Both the position numbers and the translations under genes were made by a program. From assembly GCA_934426255.1 (NCBI GenBank), contig CAKRYD010000006.1, positions 32,778 through 96,777 on the forward strand: DNA of 64,000 bases, written 5' to 3'. A model generated the notes under the pieces. The model did not search any database. It saw only the letters and a list, made by a program, of their open reading frames with translations, and was not told where the DNA came from. This DNA comes from an uncultured Bacteroidaceae bacterium. GTDB taxonomy: Bacteria; Bacteroidota; Bacteroidia; Bacteroidales; Bacteroidaceae. Of the stretch, positions 1 to 9,106 are shown piece after piece (the stretch's first letter is position 1; every line of letters starts with the position of its first letter).

Positions 1-134
1 GCAAGGCAGTGACAAAGGATGTGGACTTGTTGCGCCGACGCATGGGAGGCAACACGAAAATGGATGCCTTTGTGTTTGCCCGTGAAGTGAAAATATGGAA
101 TCTGGTATTTTCCAGGAAAGCCGGAAAGGACTAA
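1..134 (+). CDS. C-terminal end of an unidentified protein (truncated by window edge)
   Basis: An open frame runs in from the left edge (codons start at base 3) and stops with TAA at 132-134. It gives about 43 residues, basic and rather hydrophilic, ending in FSRKAGKD. Codon use looks like the neighbours. The stop overlaps the TAG stop of the convergent EnvC-like gene by two bases, so the two genes meet tail to tail with no spacer. I do not recognise the family from so short a tail. That it is a real gene is an inference from the intact frame and the tight convergent fit. Confidence 0.45.
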   Translation, partial: KAVTKDVDLLRRRMGGNTKMDAFVFAREVKIWNLVFSRKAGKD

Positions 135-1459
135 CGTGAAATCCAACTTTCAGGATTCAAGATTTTGGTCTCTTTGCGCAATTGGAAGTGGAGCGTATAG
201 TTTCCTGATGCATCGCGTGCCACATTTCCCAGTGATTGTCGCGTAGAGACACGCTGTCCTTTTGAAACGCTTACAGAAGACAGGTTGCAATAGACAGAAA
301 TGTAACTACCATGCCGGACGAGTACATTCATCATGCCACCGAAGGCAAAAACCATGCTGACTTCACCGTTGAATACACATCGGGCGCTGGAGGGGGATTT
401 TGTTGTCAGGTTGATGCCTTTGTTGTCAAGCCGTACACCGGATAGACCTTTCATGGAATAATTTCCGTAGTGGGCCGAAATGACATAAGGCCCGGTAATG
501 GGAACAGGTAGTTTTCCGCGATTGGAAGAAAAGCTTTGCCCCAATTTGTATTCTTTGCTGCTTTCCTTATATTCTGGCATTGGCTCTCTTCTTCGTGTGG
601 TTTTCTGCGAATTATCTTTCTTTGATTTGCCATTTTCAGATGCAATGTTCCTTTTCTCGCTCGCCTGGCGTTTTTTTCGTTCTTCTTCCCTACGTTTGCG
701 CTCTTCGGCTTCTCGGCGTTTCCGCTCCTGTTCGATGGCTTGTTGAACGAAATATTCTATTTTCCCATTGAGCCGGGTCATTTCCTTTTTGTTCTGAGCC
801 AAGACATTCTGCAGTTGTTTTTGCTGGCCTTGCAGTTGCTTTACAGTCTTCTTCTGTTGGTCTTGCTGAGTTACGAGTTTTTCTTTTTCAGCTTGTTGCT
901 TCCCTAATGCCTGGCTGTGCTTTGATTTGCTACGAAGCAACTCTGACTGAACTTGGTGAACCTGCTCTTCTTTTTTTTGAATAAGCATGCCTTGTACGCG
1001 CTGATATTTGGCGTATTCGCGGGTATATCGATAGCGGCGCAGCATTTGCGAAAAATTGTCGGCCGAAAGAATAAATAACAGCTTGTTTTGCGATTTCCGG
1101 TTGTTATATAAATAAAGCATGGAACGTTTGTATTTGTCCTTCTTCTCATCCAATTGCTTGTTGAGCTTTCGTAGTTCACCGGAAAGCCTGTTGACATGGT
1201 GCTGGATGGAATCAATGCGAAATTGCATGTCTTTGATACTTTTTTCCTGCTTTTCGATTTGTCCGTTGAGAATGGACAGGTTGTTCAATCCTTTTTGGAC
1301 ATTGCGGCTTGTTGATTTCAGCTGTTGTTCGCTTTTTTGAATTTTCTTCTGAAGCTGAGCCTTCTGTGTGCGCAGTTGACGTATCTTTCTGTTTGTTTGT
1401 GCCGGAAGGCTCAAAGCCAGACTGCATAAAAGGAACAACAGGAATATTTTTTGTTTCAT
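131..1459 (-). CDS. EnvC-like murein hydrolase activator (coiled coil + degenerate LytM/M23 domain)
   Basis: Probably a periplasmic protein that activates cell-division amidases rather than cutting peptidoglycan itself. With ATG at 1459 it is 442 aa: a signal peptide (MKQKIFLLFLL...LPAQ), a long coiled coil to about residue 240 rich in K, Q and E, a basic R/K/E stretch, then a LytM domain from about residue 325 to the end. The usual M23 zinc ligands are degraded: the HxH pair reads TLH and the HxxxD aspartate is absent, as in EnvC/NlpD activators. A GTG six codons upstream (1477) is also open, but the ATG starts directly at the signal peptide. It is last in a run dut, TPR, DUF4292, EnvC, 24 bp after the previous stop. 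Confidence 0.85.
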   Translation of the reverse strand: MKQKIFLLFLLCSLALSLPAQTNRKIRQLRTQKAQLQKKIQKSEQQLKSTSRNVQKGLNNLSILNGQIEKQEKSIKDMQFRIDSIQHHVNRLSGELRKLNKQLDEKKDKYKRSMLYLYNNRKSQNKLLFILSADNFSQMLRRYRYTREYAKYQRVQGMLIQKKEEQVHQVQSELLRSKSKHSQALGKQQAEKEKLVTQQDQQKKTVKQLQGQQKQLQNVLAQNKKEMTRLNGKIEYFVQQAIEQERKRREAEERKRREEERKKRQASEKRNIASENGKSKKDNSQKTTRRREPMPEYKESSKEYKLGQSFSSNRGKLPVPITGPYVISAHYGNYSMKGLSGVRLDNKGINLTTKSPSSARCVFNGEVSMVFAFGGMMNVLVRHGSYISVYCNLSSVSVSKGQRVSTRQSLGNVARDASGNYTLHFQLRKETKILNPESWISR

Positions 1460-1483
1460 TGTTTCTACCGTTTTCACGATTGC

Positions 1484-2317
1484 TTAGAGGGCTCCGGCCA
1501 GTTTGTCCAACAATTTGTTGATATCCATTGGACTGTATTTTGAAGATACATTGGTATGGGTTGCCCAGTCGGAATCGTTGTTCAGGTTACTCAGGTTCAT
1601 GTCAAGGGTATAGGTCTTTTTATCTCCTTTGAATTGGAGCCGTATGGAAGATGGAAAAGTTTTTCCTCCCAATTTGACGAAGTTGCTGTAGCGGCATTCC
1701 AGATTGTCTTGATTGTCGATGTTCTTAGGTCGTATGGTGGTTCGGTTGATTTTCGCTGTATTCGTAATGGTCAGGAAAGAGTAGTCGAATTGTGGTGCCG
1801 TAGAGAGAATAAGCAACGTATGGTCGCCACTTTCAGAAACGCGGAAGTCGTTGAGTGCGGTTGACACATCGGCTGTTCCGGGAACAAACAGCTCGTTCCA
1901 AAAGAGAGCCTGCAATGCATTGAAGTCGAGTTTGGCCGATTGCAGAAAATCAATCTTGGTGTAGTCTACCCGCGCGTATTGCTTGTGAACCCGGTCGAGT
2001 ATCAAAACATCTTTCGGGCTGAATTCCATGCGTCCTACTTCAATACCCAAAAACGAAAGAGAAAGTTGAATGACCTCATTGCGCATCATTTTAAGATTGC
2101 CGCTAAGCGAGATGTTCTTATCACCGGCTTGTATGCTTATTTTCATTTTTCCGGTGACGGCTTTTTCCGATTGGCTGTTGCCAACTACTTTGTATTTGTA
2201 TAGGGCTTCGGTTGTTGCACCTTCGTCTTTATCCTTTTGCAGGTTGCGTCCCGATTTGCAGCCGGCCATTGTCAGTGCCAATATAAAAATGAATAGGAGT
2301 ATAGTGATTTGTTTCAT
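1484..2317 (-). CDS. DUF4292 lipoprotein
   Basis: Predicted lipoprotein of 277 aa. The start at 2317 gives a signal sequence ending in a lipobox (LTMAGCKSG), so the mature protein begins at the Cys and is likely anchored in a membrane facing the periplasm. The body is a beta-rich domain with YARVDYTKIDF and the C-terminal YTLDMNLSNL; it resembles LolA/LolB-type lipoprotein carriers and matches the Bacteroidetes DUF4292 family as I recall it. The ATG overlaps the TGA of the upstream TPR gene (ATGA, 2314-2317), so translation is probably coupled. A longer in-frame start 26 codons upstream lies inside the TPR gene and would spoil the lipobox signal. The exact role is unknown. Confidence 0.8.
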   Translation of the reverse strand: MKQITILLFIFILALTMAGCKSGRNLQKDKDEGATTEALYKYKVVGNSQSEKAVTGKMKISIQAGDKNISLSGNLKMMRNEVIQLSLSFLGIEVGRMEFSPKDVLILDRVHKQYARVDYTKIDFLQSAKLDFNALQALFWNELFVPGTADVSTALNDFRVSESGDHTLLILSTAPQFDYSFLTITNTAKINRTTIRPKNIDNQDNLECRYSNFVKLGGKTFPSSIRLQFKGDKKTYTLDMNLSNLNNDSDWATHTNVSSKYSPMDINKLLDKLAGAL

Positions 2318-4092
2318 GGTCGGATATATTTGGATTTCTTTATTTTCTGTCTTAGTGTTGTAGAATTGCTGCCTAATTGTAATGCCTTTTTCCATGCTTG
2401 ACGGGCTTCTTTTTTTCTTTTCAATTGTATGTAGATGTCGCCGGCATGTTCGTAGAGGCTGGCGTCTTCTTTGTCATTTTTGACAAGTTTCAGTGCTTGT
2501 TCTATGTAGGCACGGGCTTGTTCATAGTCTTTTCGTACAAATAGAATCCACGCATAAGTGTCGATGTAGGTCGGATTGTCGGGTTCTATTTTGAGTGTTC
2601 GTGCACTCATTTGCTCGGCTTGATCTAACCGCTCTTCTGCCAAGGAAAGAAAATAGGCGTAGTTGTTGAGACAGACTATGTTGGAAGGGTTGTAGACCAA
2701 AGCAGAATCATAGCAAGCGTATGATTCGCGGATTTTACCGCTTTCGTGCAGTGCATCTGCATAGGCGGAATAAAAACCCGAAACGATTTCCTTGTCTTTT
2801 GTAGCCGATACATAATGTGCTCCGTTTGAAAATAGCTGGATGGATTCATCAATGCGTTTCTGTTGATACAGAGCACCACCGCCAAGGTAATAATAAAGAA
2901 GTTTGCGCGGATTGAGCTTAATGCCTTCGCAGCACAGGTCGGCAGCGGCTTTATAGTCGCGGTGGTTAAGCCTGTCCTGAATGAGCGTAAGGCGAGCCGA
3001 TTCGTTGGACGGATTAATCTCCAGAATTTTTTTCATGCAGGGGATGTAAGCCGTGTCAGGTGCATTTTTTGAAGCCAGGTATTGTCCGTAGAGTTCAGGT
3101 AATTTGGTATCGTTCATCGGCTGTTGCCAAAGTTTCTTGAAGATTTGTGCGATGCGATTTTCTGCTTTTGTCCCTTTCAAGTTGCTGATGAGACCTTGCG
3201 CCAATGAAGCACGAAGCTCGGATGGTTGTTGTGCATTAAGGATGACAGACTCGCAGGCGTCAAGCAGTTTCGGCTCGTTTTGTGTATTTTGAAAATAGTA
3301 TACGCGGAACAATTGGGCAGATAGGTTGCCGGGATTCTTTTGAATGGCTTTTTCATAGGTTTTCCACGCAGTTGCCGTGTCTCCTTTTTGCAAATATGCT
3401 TCGGCGCATGCAATTGGATAATAATCATTGTCAGGGTTTTCCCGGATAAGCTGGTCGGCAATCTTGAAGCCTTCGTCAAAGTGCTTCATCTGAAAACATG
3501 CTTTCATCTTCATGTTTTGAAGCTCTTCAGAGCCACCTTCTGCCTTTTCCCATTCATTGAGGGTTGCAATCAGATTGTCGAAATCTTGCTGTCGTTCGTA
3601 GATGGTTACAAGCATCTGATAGGCAGTAGCTCTTTTCAGCTCATTGTGAGTGAGCTGCTTGAAAATGGGTATGGCCTCTTTGATGTTGCCGTTTGCCATT
3701 TCATATTTGCCATAAGATTCAAGATAGAAAGTGTTGTCGGGCGATTTTTCTGTGGCTTTTTTATAAAGGGCTTCTATCTGTTCGGGCTCCAGGATTTCAC
3801 TTTGCGATGCTACTTCTGCCAGGTCAAATAAGGCTTCCGGTGCATCAGGCTTTATTTCAAGTGCGCGTCTCAGCAGGTTGAATTGAGCAGTAAGATTACC
3901 TTTCTCACGTTGTACAACGGATTCCAAGTAATAAAGATTAAACTTCTCATCATTGAGGGTGGCAATGGTTGCAGCTTTGTTGAGCTTTTTTGCTTTGCGT
4001 GCAAAGGCTGGTTGGAATGTGGATGACAATAAGGATGTAAGAAGAATTATTGTTGCGATAGCCCTCATGATTTTCAATCTTACTATATGCAT
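2314..4092 (-). CDS. Secreted tetratricopeptide-repeat protein
   Basis: About 592 aa. A signal peptide (cleavage near QPAFA) is followed by at least ten degenerate 34-residue TPR units, for example AEALYKKATEKSPDN, AWKTYEKAIQKNPGN and ACYDSALVYNPSN, ending in a basic tail. TPR arrays bind other proteins; here the protein is probably periplasmic or membrane-associated and works with the two downstream envelope genes. I chose ATG 4092 because AAAGG lies 4-8 bases upstream; ATG 4068 would also give a good signal peptide. It is 28 bp downstream of dut. The order dut, TPR, DUF4292, M23/EnvC is one I know from Bacteroides genomes; the function of the group is not established. Confidence 0.8.
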   Translation of the reverse strand: MHIVRLKIMRAIATIILLTSLLSSTFQPAFARKAKKLNKAATIATLNDEKFNLYYLESVVQREKGNLTAQFNLLRRALEIKPDAPEALFDLAEVASQSEILEPEQIEALYKKATEKSPDNTFYLESYGKYEMANGNIKEAIPIFKQLTHNELKRATAYQMLVTIYERQQDFDNLIATLNEWEKAEGGSEELQNMKMKACFQMKHFDEGFKIADQLIRENPDNDYYPIACAEAYLQKGDTATAWKTYEKAIQKNPGNLSAQLFRVYYFQNTQNEPKLLDACESVILNAQQPSELRASLAQGLISNLKGTKAENRIAQIFKKLWQQPMNDTKLPELYGQYLASKNAPDTAYIPCMKKILEINPSNESARLTLIQDRLNHRDYKAAADLCCEGIKLNPRKLLYYYLGGGALYQQKRIDESIQLFSNGAHYVSATKDKEIVSGFYSAYADALHESGKIRESYACYDSALVYNPSNIVCLNNYAYFLSLAEERLDQAEQMSARTLKIEPDNPTYIDTYAWILFVRKDYEQARAYIEQALKLVKNDKEDASLYEHAGDIYIQLKRKKEARQAWKKALQLGSNSTTLRQKIKKSKYIRP

Positions 4093-4120
4093 CTGCCTTT
4101 CCATTCCTTTTTGTAAGCTA

Positions 4121-4555
4121 TTATTTGATGCCGGTGTGCCCGAATCCGCCGGCTCCACGCTCTGTCTCGTCTAATGTTTCCACTTGTGCCCATTCTGCTC
4201 GTTCATAGCGTGCGATGACCATTTGTGCAATGCGCTCGCCATCGTTGATGATAAAGTCTTCATCGGAGTGGTTAATCATGATGATGCCTATTTCCCCACG
4301 GTAGTCGGAATCTATGGTTCCGGGTGAATTCAGTAAACCTATACCTTTTTTCAATGCTAATCCGGATCGTGGTCGTATTTGAGCTTCATATCCTTGTGGA
4401 AGAGCTATGTAAAGGCCTGTAGGAATTAAGGCTCGTTCATGGGATCTCAGCGTGAATGGTGCTTCCAAATTGGCACGAAGGTCCATGCCTGCACTGCCTT
4501 CTGTTGCATACGATGGGAGGCTGTGGTGAGAACGGTTGATGATTTTTACTTTCAT
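4121..4555 (-). CDS. dut: Deoxyuridine 5'-triphosphate nucleotidohydrolase (dUTPase)
   Basis: Hydrolyses dUTP to dUMP and pyrophosphate, keeping uracil out of DNA and supplying dUMP for thymidylate synthesis. The 144-aa length and all five motifs of the homotrimeric family are present: [18 protein letters not shown], a third with [20 protein letters not shown] and the C-terminal [10 protein letters not shown] lid. Start ATG 4555 was chosen because MKVKIINRS is the usual N-terminus; an in-frame start 43 codons upstream runs through the promoter region. A dNTP triphosphohydrolase gene (dgt) is divergently transcribed from the same intergenic space, so two nucleotide-pool enzymes share a control region. 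First gene of a four-gene minus-strand run. Confidence 0.95.
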   Translation of the reverse strand: MKVKIINRSHHSLPSYATEGSAGMDLRANLEAPFTLRSHERALIPTGLYIALPQGYEAQIRPRSGLALKKGIGLLNSPGTIDSDYRGEIGIIMINHSDEDFIINDGERIAQMVIARYERAEWAQVETLDETERGAGGFGHTGIK

Positions 4556-4582
4556 GGTAGGCATGTTAGTTACTTTAAGCGG

Positions 4583-4590
4583 CAAAGTTA
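4583..4590 (-). promoter_or_regulatory. -7 element for the dut operon
   Basis: On the minus strand this reads TAACTTTG, a perfect match to the Bacteroidetes -7 consensus TAnnTTTG, 27 bp upstream of the dut ATG. No clear TTTG -33 box at the expected distance was seen. Confidence 0.55.
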
Positions 4591-4664
4591 GCAAAAGTTG
4601 TCCATAGTTATCGGCTTGAAAGCGGTTTGTTCTTTCTTGCGCAGAAAGATTTTCATCAAATTCG

Positions 4665-4672
4665 TAACTTTG
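4665..4672 (+). promoter_or_regulatory. -7 element for dgt
   Basis: TAACTTTG on the plus strand, 20 bp upstream of the dgt ATG; matches TAnnTTTG. It is back to back with the dut element at 4583-4590, giving a compact divergent promoter. The -33 box is not obvious. Confidence 0.55.
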
Positions 4673-4692
4673 TGACTTCAACAAATTAAAGG

Positions 4693-6084
4693 ATGATGGA
4701 AGTTATCGAGAATGATATAAAAAGGATGGATTGGTTGAAACTGATTTCGTCTAAGCGTTTGGGACAGGAATACGGGCATCGTGGAATGGCTGAGCACAGG
4801 ACGGAGTTTCAACGTGATTACGACCGTTTGATTTTTTCTTCCCCTTTTCGCCGCTTGCAGAATAAGACGCAGGTGTTTCCTCTTCCCGGAAGTGTATTTG
4901 TGCATAACAGGCTGACGCATAGCCTTGAAGTGTCGAGTGTCGGACGCTCGTTGGGCAATGATGTGGCCCGTGAGTTGCAGAAGAAACATCCCGAGCTAAG
5001 AGATACAGCCGTCTCGATGCTTGGTTCTATTGTTTCACCGGCTTGTTTGGCTCACGATTTGGGCAATCCTCCTTTCGGTCATTCCGGAGAACGAGCCATT
5101 TCCAGTTTTTTTTCAGAGGGTAAAGGTCAAAAAATCCGTGACCGTATTATTAGTGAATGCGGCGATGAGCTGGGTGGATGGCTGTGGAGTGACATTATCA
5201 ACTTTGATGGGAATGCCAATGCCTTTCGTTTGTTGACCCATCAATATGACGGGCGGCGCAAAGGGGGCTATGTGATGACTTACAGTGTTCTTGCTTCAAT
5301 TGTAAAGTATCCCTACACGTCTGTCTTGTCGGAGGGACGTCCCAAATTCGGCTTCTTTCAAAGTGAGGTGCATGACTATGAAACAATAGCTCACGATTTG
5401 GGCATTATTTGCCTGCACAATGATGGAGGTGCCGGCAAACGATATGTTCGTTACCCGTTGGCCTATTTTGTTGAGGCGGCCGATGATATTTGCTATGAGA
5501 TTATGGACATCGAGGATGCCCATAAGTTGCATTTGCTGACGACAGAGCAGACATGTGACTTGCTGCTTGGCTTTTTCGATGGCGACATGCGTGAAAGGAT
5601 ATGCTCTGCCCATCCTTATGTCACCGACCCGAACGAAAGAGTGATGTATTATCGTTCGTGCGTTATCAATATGATTGAGCAAGAGTGCGTGAAAGCTTTT
5701 GTCAATCACGAAGAGGAAATTCTGGAAGGGCGTTTGCAGGGTTCTTTGATAGAGCATACAAGTGAAAGATGCCTACGGGCATTTCGTGCTTGCGCCGATT
5801 ATGCCAAGAAGCATGTCTATACTTCAAGGGATGTGCTGGATGTCGAATTGGCAGGCTATCGCATCATCTATACTTTGTTGGATTTGATGACAGATGCCAT
5901 ATTAGAACCCGGCAAGGCTTACAGTCGTTTGTTGATTGATCGTGTGCCTAATCAGTACCAGATTCGTCATCCGAAATTGCATGGCCGTGTGATGGGAATG
6001 CTGGACTACATTACTGGCATGACGGATGTGTATGCGTTGGATCTTTACAGGAAAATAACGGGTCTTAGTCTTCCTGTGGTTTAG
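4693..6084 (+). CDS. dgt: dGTP triphosphohydrolase (HD superfamily dNTPase)
   Basis: Cleaves dGTP (and possibly other dNTPs) to the nucleoside and tripolyphosphate. The 463-aa protein carries the HD-domain metal ligands in NRLTHSLEV (His near residue 76) and [16 protein letters not shown] (His-Asp near 121-122), followed by the helical domain with [19 protein letters not shown], all typical of dGTPases. ATG 4693 is preceded closely by AAAGG; ATG 4696 follows at once and cannot be excluded. Its last 20 bases overlap the end of the convergent S1-domain gene, so the two transcripts are complementary at their 3' ends. Confidence 0.92.
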   Translation: MMEVIENDIKRMDWLKLISSKRLGQEYGHRGMAEHRTEFQRDYDRLIFSSPFRRLQNKTQVFPLPGSVFVHNRLTHSLEVSSVGRSLGNDVARELQKKHPELRDTAVSMLGSIVSPACLAHDLGNPPFGHSGERAISSFFSEGKGQKIRDRIISECGDELGGWLWSDIINFDGNANAFRLLTHQYDGRRKGGYVMTYSVLASIVKYPYTSVLSEGRPKFGFFQSEVHDYETIAHDLGIICLHNDGGAGKRYVRYPLAYFVEAADDICYEIMDIEDAHKLHLLTTEQTCDLLLGFFDGDMRERICSAHPYVTDPNERVMYYRSCVINMIEQECVKAFVNHEEEILEGRLQGSLIEHTSERCLRAFRACADYAKKHVYTSRDVLDVELAGYRIIYTLLDLMTDAILEPGKAYSRLLIDRVPNQYQIRHPKLHGRVMGMLDYITGMTDVYALDLYRKITGLSLPVV

Positions 6085-6904
6085 CAAAGCAGATTCCATC
6101 GTCGGTTATTTCAATGGCACGTTGTCGGTAAAGTGCTCCGATGGTCTTTTTAAAAGTCTTTTTGCTTACGTGGAAACGGTCGGCTATTTCATTGGCCGGC
6201 GTATGGTCGCCATATGGCAGAAAGCCGTTGGCAGTGTAAAGTTCATGCATCAGGGTGTGAGCGAATCCGGTGATGAGTTTTTTCCCCGAAGGCTGTAGGG
6301 CAAGGTCTATTTTTCCGTCATCGCGCACTTGTTTTACGATGGCTTTCAGCTTGTCGCCGATATGTATGGGCGAGAATGTTTCGTTGCGGTAGATAAGGCC
6401 TTCAAATTTGCTTTCAACGATGACTTTGTAGCCCAAATCTGTTTGTTTCCAGACGAAGGCATCAACTTCCTGGCCTGGAGCAAAATTCGGGTGGTCATCA
6501 GATATGTAACGATCGATTTTCGATGTGCCTACAATTCGTCCAGTCTTTTCATCGATGTAGATATATACCCAATAGCTTCTGCCTTGTACGAATCGCTTTC
6601 CTTGTTCGCTGAACGGGACAAACAAATCCTTCATCAATCCCCAGTTCATGAATGCACCAAAGCGGTTGGTCCATGCTACTTCCAAGAAAGCAAATTGGCC
6701 GACTTCTGCCAACGGTGTTTCTTGTGTGGCCACCATTCGACCCGATTGGTCAAGATAGACAAAAACTTTGACTTCATCACCCGCGTGCATATCGTCGGTG
6801 ACATATTTCTTGGGCATCAGAATGTCCTTGCCGTTGGCATCGAGAATGGCTCCATGGTCGGTAAACCGTATGATACGTAGTAGGTTGAAGTGCCCGATTT
6901 GCAT
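6065..6904 (-). CDS. CvfB-like S1-domain RNA-binding protein
   Basis: Cytoplasmic protein of 279 aa made of consecutive S1/OB-fold-like domains: residues 1-65 (MQIGHFNLLRI...), 70-140, a third one containing YKVIVESKFEGLIYRNETF and KAIVKQVRDDGKIDLAL, and a C-terminal winged helix (EIADRFHVSKKTFKKTIG). This matches the CvfB/YitL family in length and order. CvfB of Staphylococcus affects expression of virulence genes; the role in Bacteroidetes is not established. It lies 15 bp downstream of the ABC ATPase gene on the same strand, so they are probably cotranscribed. The 3' end overlaps dgt by 20 bp in convergent orientation. Confidence 0.85.
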   Translation of the reverse strand: MQIGHFNLLRIIRFTDHGAILDANGKDILMPKKYVTDDMHAGDEVKVFVYLDQSGRMVATQETPLAEVGQFAFLEVAWTNRFGAFMNWGLMKDLFVPFSEQGKRFVQGRSYWVYIYIDEKTGRIVGTSKIDRYISDDHPNFAPGQEVDAFVWKQTDLGYKVIVESKFEGLIYRNETFSPIHIGDKLKAIVKQVRDDGKIDLALQPSGKKLITGFAHTLMHELYTANGFLPYGDHTPANEIADRFHVSKKTFKKTIGALYRQRAIEITDDGICFAKPQED

Positions 6905-6919
6905 GGTTGGAAAGCTTTG

Positions 6920-7597
6920 TTAGATAGTCGGGTTGTCTGTTCTTGTATGCGAAATGATGCCGTCTTTCATGTGAATGGTGCGGTCGGTCAGTGAGGCCAA
7001 CGATTCGTCGTGAGTCACGATGACGAATGTCTGTCCCATCTTGTCGCGCAAGTCGAAAAACAGTTTGTGGAGCTCGGTTTTGTTTTTAGTATCCAAGCTG
7101 CCCGAAGGTTCATCTGCCAGAATGACGGCCGGATTGTTTATCAACGCACGTGCAACGGCAACACGTTGGTTCTCCCCTCCAGAAAGCTCTTTGGGACGGT
7201 GGCTTGCCCGGTCGGCCAATTTCATGAAATTAAGCAATTCCATGGCGCGTTCGCGGCTTTCCTTATAGTTGTTGCCGGCGATGAAAGCCGGAATCATGAC
7301 GTTTTCCAATGCCGTGAATTCGGGTAGCAGCTGGTGGAACTGGAATACAAAACCAATATTGGTGCAACGAAATTTTGCCAATGGTTTGGATTTCATGCCC
7401 GAGATGTCTTGGCCTGCAATGACAATGCTTCCTGAGTCGGGTTTATCCAACGTGCCTATGATTTGGAGCAAGGTGGTTTTCCCGGCACCGCTCGGCCCGA
7501 CAATGCTCACTATTTCTCCTTTGTCGACATGGAGGTCAATGCCTTTTAGTACGCGAAGAGTACCAAAACTTTTTGTAATGCCGTTGATATCTATCAT
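6920..7597 (-). CDS. lolD: LolD-like ABC transporter ATP-binding protein
   Basis: ATPase subunit of a MacB/LolCDE-type transporter, which uses ATP to extract lipoproteins or drive other envelope work from the inner membrane. In 225 aa: Walker A GPSGAGKT (residues 34-41), Q-loop in [12 protein letters not shown], signature [15 protein letters not shown] near 138-152, Walker [14 protein letters not shown]. The [17 protein letters not shown] sequence is characteristic of the LolD subgroup. No permease gene is adjacent in the window, so the LolC/E partner must be encoded elsewhere, as is common in this phylum. The family is certain, the substrate is inferred. Confidence 0.85.
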   Translation of the reverse strand: MIDINGITKSFGTLRVLKGIDLHVDKGEIVSIVGPSGAGKTTLLQIIGTLDKPDSGSIVIAGQDISGMKSKPLAKFRCTNIGFVFQFHQLLPEFTALENVMIPAFIAGNNYKESRERAMELLNFMKLADRASHRPKELSGGENQRVAVARALINNPAVILADEPSGSLDTKNKTELHKLFFDLRDKMGQTFVIVTHDESLASLTDRTIHMKDGIISHTRTDNPTI

Positions 7598-7747
7598 GCT
7601 ATTATTTCTTCTGCAAAATTAGGCGTTCTTTTATGACGCACCAAATTTTTACGGATTAATAATGAAATTCAAACGGGTGGCTTGTGTTTTTTCGCTGTTG
7701 CATGTGAGAATACGTACAAAGGAAGGTGGAGTGTAACTTGTTTTTTG

Positions 7748-7755
7748 TACTTTTG
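7748..7755 (+). promoter_or_regulatory. -7 element for pyrH
   Basis: TACTTTTG, matching TAnnTTTG, about 44 bp upstream of the pyrH ATG on the plus strand. No convincing -33 box was seen. Confidence 0.5.
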
Positions 7756-7798
7756 CCTTAGCGAATGGAGTTTATACAAGAAAAAGCAAGATAAAAAC

Positions 7799-8509
7799 AT
7801 GGCAATCTTTAAAAGAGTGTTATTGAAACTGAGCGGCGAGAGCCTTGCCGGTCAGCAAGGATACGGCATAGACGTTTGCCGTCTTAACGATTATGCCGCG
7901 CAGATCAAGGAAGCGCGCGAGATGGGTGTTCAGATAGGTATAGTTATAGGCGGTGGAAATATATTCCGTGGTTTAAGTGGAGCCGGTAAAGGCTTTGATC
8001 GGGTCAAAGGAGACCAGATGGGAATGTGTGCCACAGTAATCAATTCACTGGCGTTGAGCAGTGCCCTTGGTGCTGTAGGCGTGCCGAGCCGCGTGTTGAC
8101 GGCCATCAGAATGGAGCCTATCGGAGAGTTTTATAGTAAATGGAAAGCTTTGCGCCTGCTGAACGATGGCGAGGTGGTTATCATGAGTGGCGGAACGGGC
8201 AATCCCTATTTTACCACAGATACGGGCTCGTCGCTGCGCGGTATTGAAATCGAAGCCGATGTGATGTTGAAAGGAACGCGTGTCGATGGCATTTATACAG
8301 CTGACCCTGAAAAAGATCCGACTGCTACCAAATTCCATGACATAACCTATGATGAGATTTACAATAGAGGTCTGAAGGTGATGGACCTTACGGCTACTAC
8401 AATGTGCAAAGAAAATAATCTGCCTATTTATGTGTTCAACATGGATATATATGGAAATCTGAAAAAGGTGTTGGACGGTGAGCAGATAGGGACACTTGTG
8501 CATAACTAA
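7799..8509 (+). CDS. pyrH: UMP kinase
   Basis: Phosphorylates UMP to UDP with ATP, an essential step of pyrimidine nucleotide synthesis; hexameric amino-acid-kinase fold in the cytoplasm. The 236-aa protein begins MAIFKRVLLKLSGESLAG and has the glycine-rich VIGGGNIFRG loop, the DTGSSLRGIEIEADVMLKGT segment and the conserved C-terminal half with VMDLTATTMC. Start at 7799 is the canonical N-terminus; the frame is open further upstream but crosses the promoter. Monocistronic, followed by a hairpin terminator at 8535-8576. In many bacteria pyrH sits with tsf and frr; here it stands alone. Confidence 0.95.
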   Translation: MAIFKRVLLKLSGESLAGQQGYGIDVCRLNDYAAQIKEAREMGVQIGIVIGGGNIFRGLSGAGKGFDRVKGDQMGMCATVINSLALSSALGAVGVPSRVLTAIRMEPIGEFYSKWKALRLLNDGEVVIMSGGTGNPYFTTDTGSSLRGIEIEADVMLKGTRVDGIYTADPEKDPTATKFHDITYDEIYNRGLKVMDLTATTMCKENNLPIYVFNMDIYGNLKKVLDGEQIGTLVHN

Positions 8510-8534
8510 GGGTGCTGTTTGCGCTATAATACGG

Positions 8535-8576
8535 CAAACGCTCCGGACAGCCATTGTATGGCTTTCGGAGCGTTTG
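8535..8576 (+). terminator. Hairpin terminator after pyrH
   Basis: Perfect 11-bp stem (CAAACGCTCCG, 8535-8545, with 8566-8576), with further inner pairing of AGCCAT with ATGGCT. It lies 26 bp after the pyrH stop. The flanking bases are not T-rich, so it may act in both directions, also closing the DUF6249 operon from the other side. Confidence 0.65.
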
Positions 8577-8602
8577 TAGATTTAGCGGCTGTCGGGATGT
8601 TG

Positions 8603-9043
8603 TCAATCCGGATTGTTGTCCTCTGTTTCTTCAGCTTTTTCTTTTTGTTCCATCTTTGAACTCAATTTCCATGTGATGAGGAACGAGGCTAATAGACCCA
8701 AACCTGTTCCAAAGGCCAGTGAAATCCAGAATTCGAGTTGTCCTGAGCCGAATTTCATTAAACTGGCAAGAATCATGCCTAATCCCAAGCCTATCAATGA
8801 CAGGCCACCGGTTAAGTTGGTTGTGGACAGCCTCCATTTTTTGTTTTGGCGTGGTTGATGGGCAACAAGCACTTTGGCCGTTTCTGGGTCGAGGTTGTTT
8901 GCTTCTGCAATGGTCTTGCGGAGCTCGGTTTCGGAGCGTTTGTTGGTGATACTTGTTACGGTGAGGCAGATAGCTATCACGATGGGGATAGCCATTGACA
9001 TTACGATTGCAAAGATTCCTTCCATGTCTCTTATTCCTTCCAT
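8603..9043 (-). CDS. DUF6249-type small membrane protein
   Basis: 146 aa with three hydrophobic segments: near residues 9-29 (IFAIVMSMAIPIVIAICLTV), about 75-95 (GGLSLIGLGLGMILASLM) and 105-125 (WISLAFGTGLGLLASFLI), with a charged linker containing AEANNLDPETAKVL and an acidic tail. It resembles proteins annotated DUF6249, which often follow ECF sigma genes in Bacteroidetes. Here it is third in a minus-strand run sigma, small membrane protein, DUF6249, so a role in sensing or holding that sigma factor is possible but not shown. An equally plausible start is ATG 9025: the eleven bases around the first ATG are repeated there. Confidence 0.7.
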   Translation of the reverse strand: MEGIRDMEGIFAIVMSMAIPIVIAICLTVTSITNKRSETELRKTIAEANNLDPETAKVLVAHQPRQNKKWRLSTTNLTGGLSLIGLGLGMILASLMKFGSGQLEFWISLAFGTGLGLLASFLITWKLSSKMEQKEKAEETEDNNPD

Positions 9044-9106
9044 GTGTCTTATGTATTTAATTGTTTTGTTTGTCTTCGGTATTATGACTCGCAGAAAGGC
9101 ATTTTA

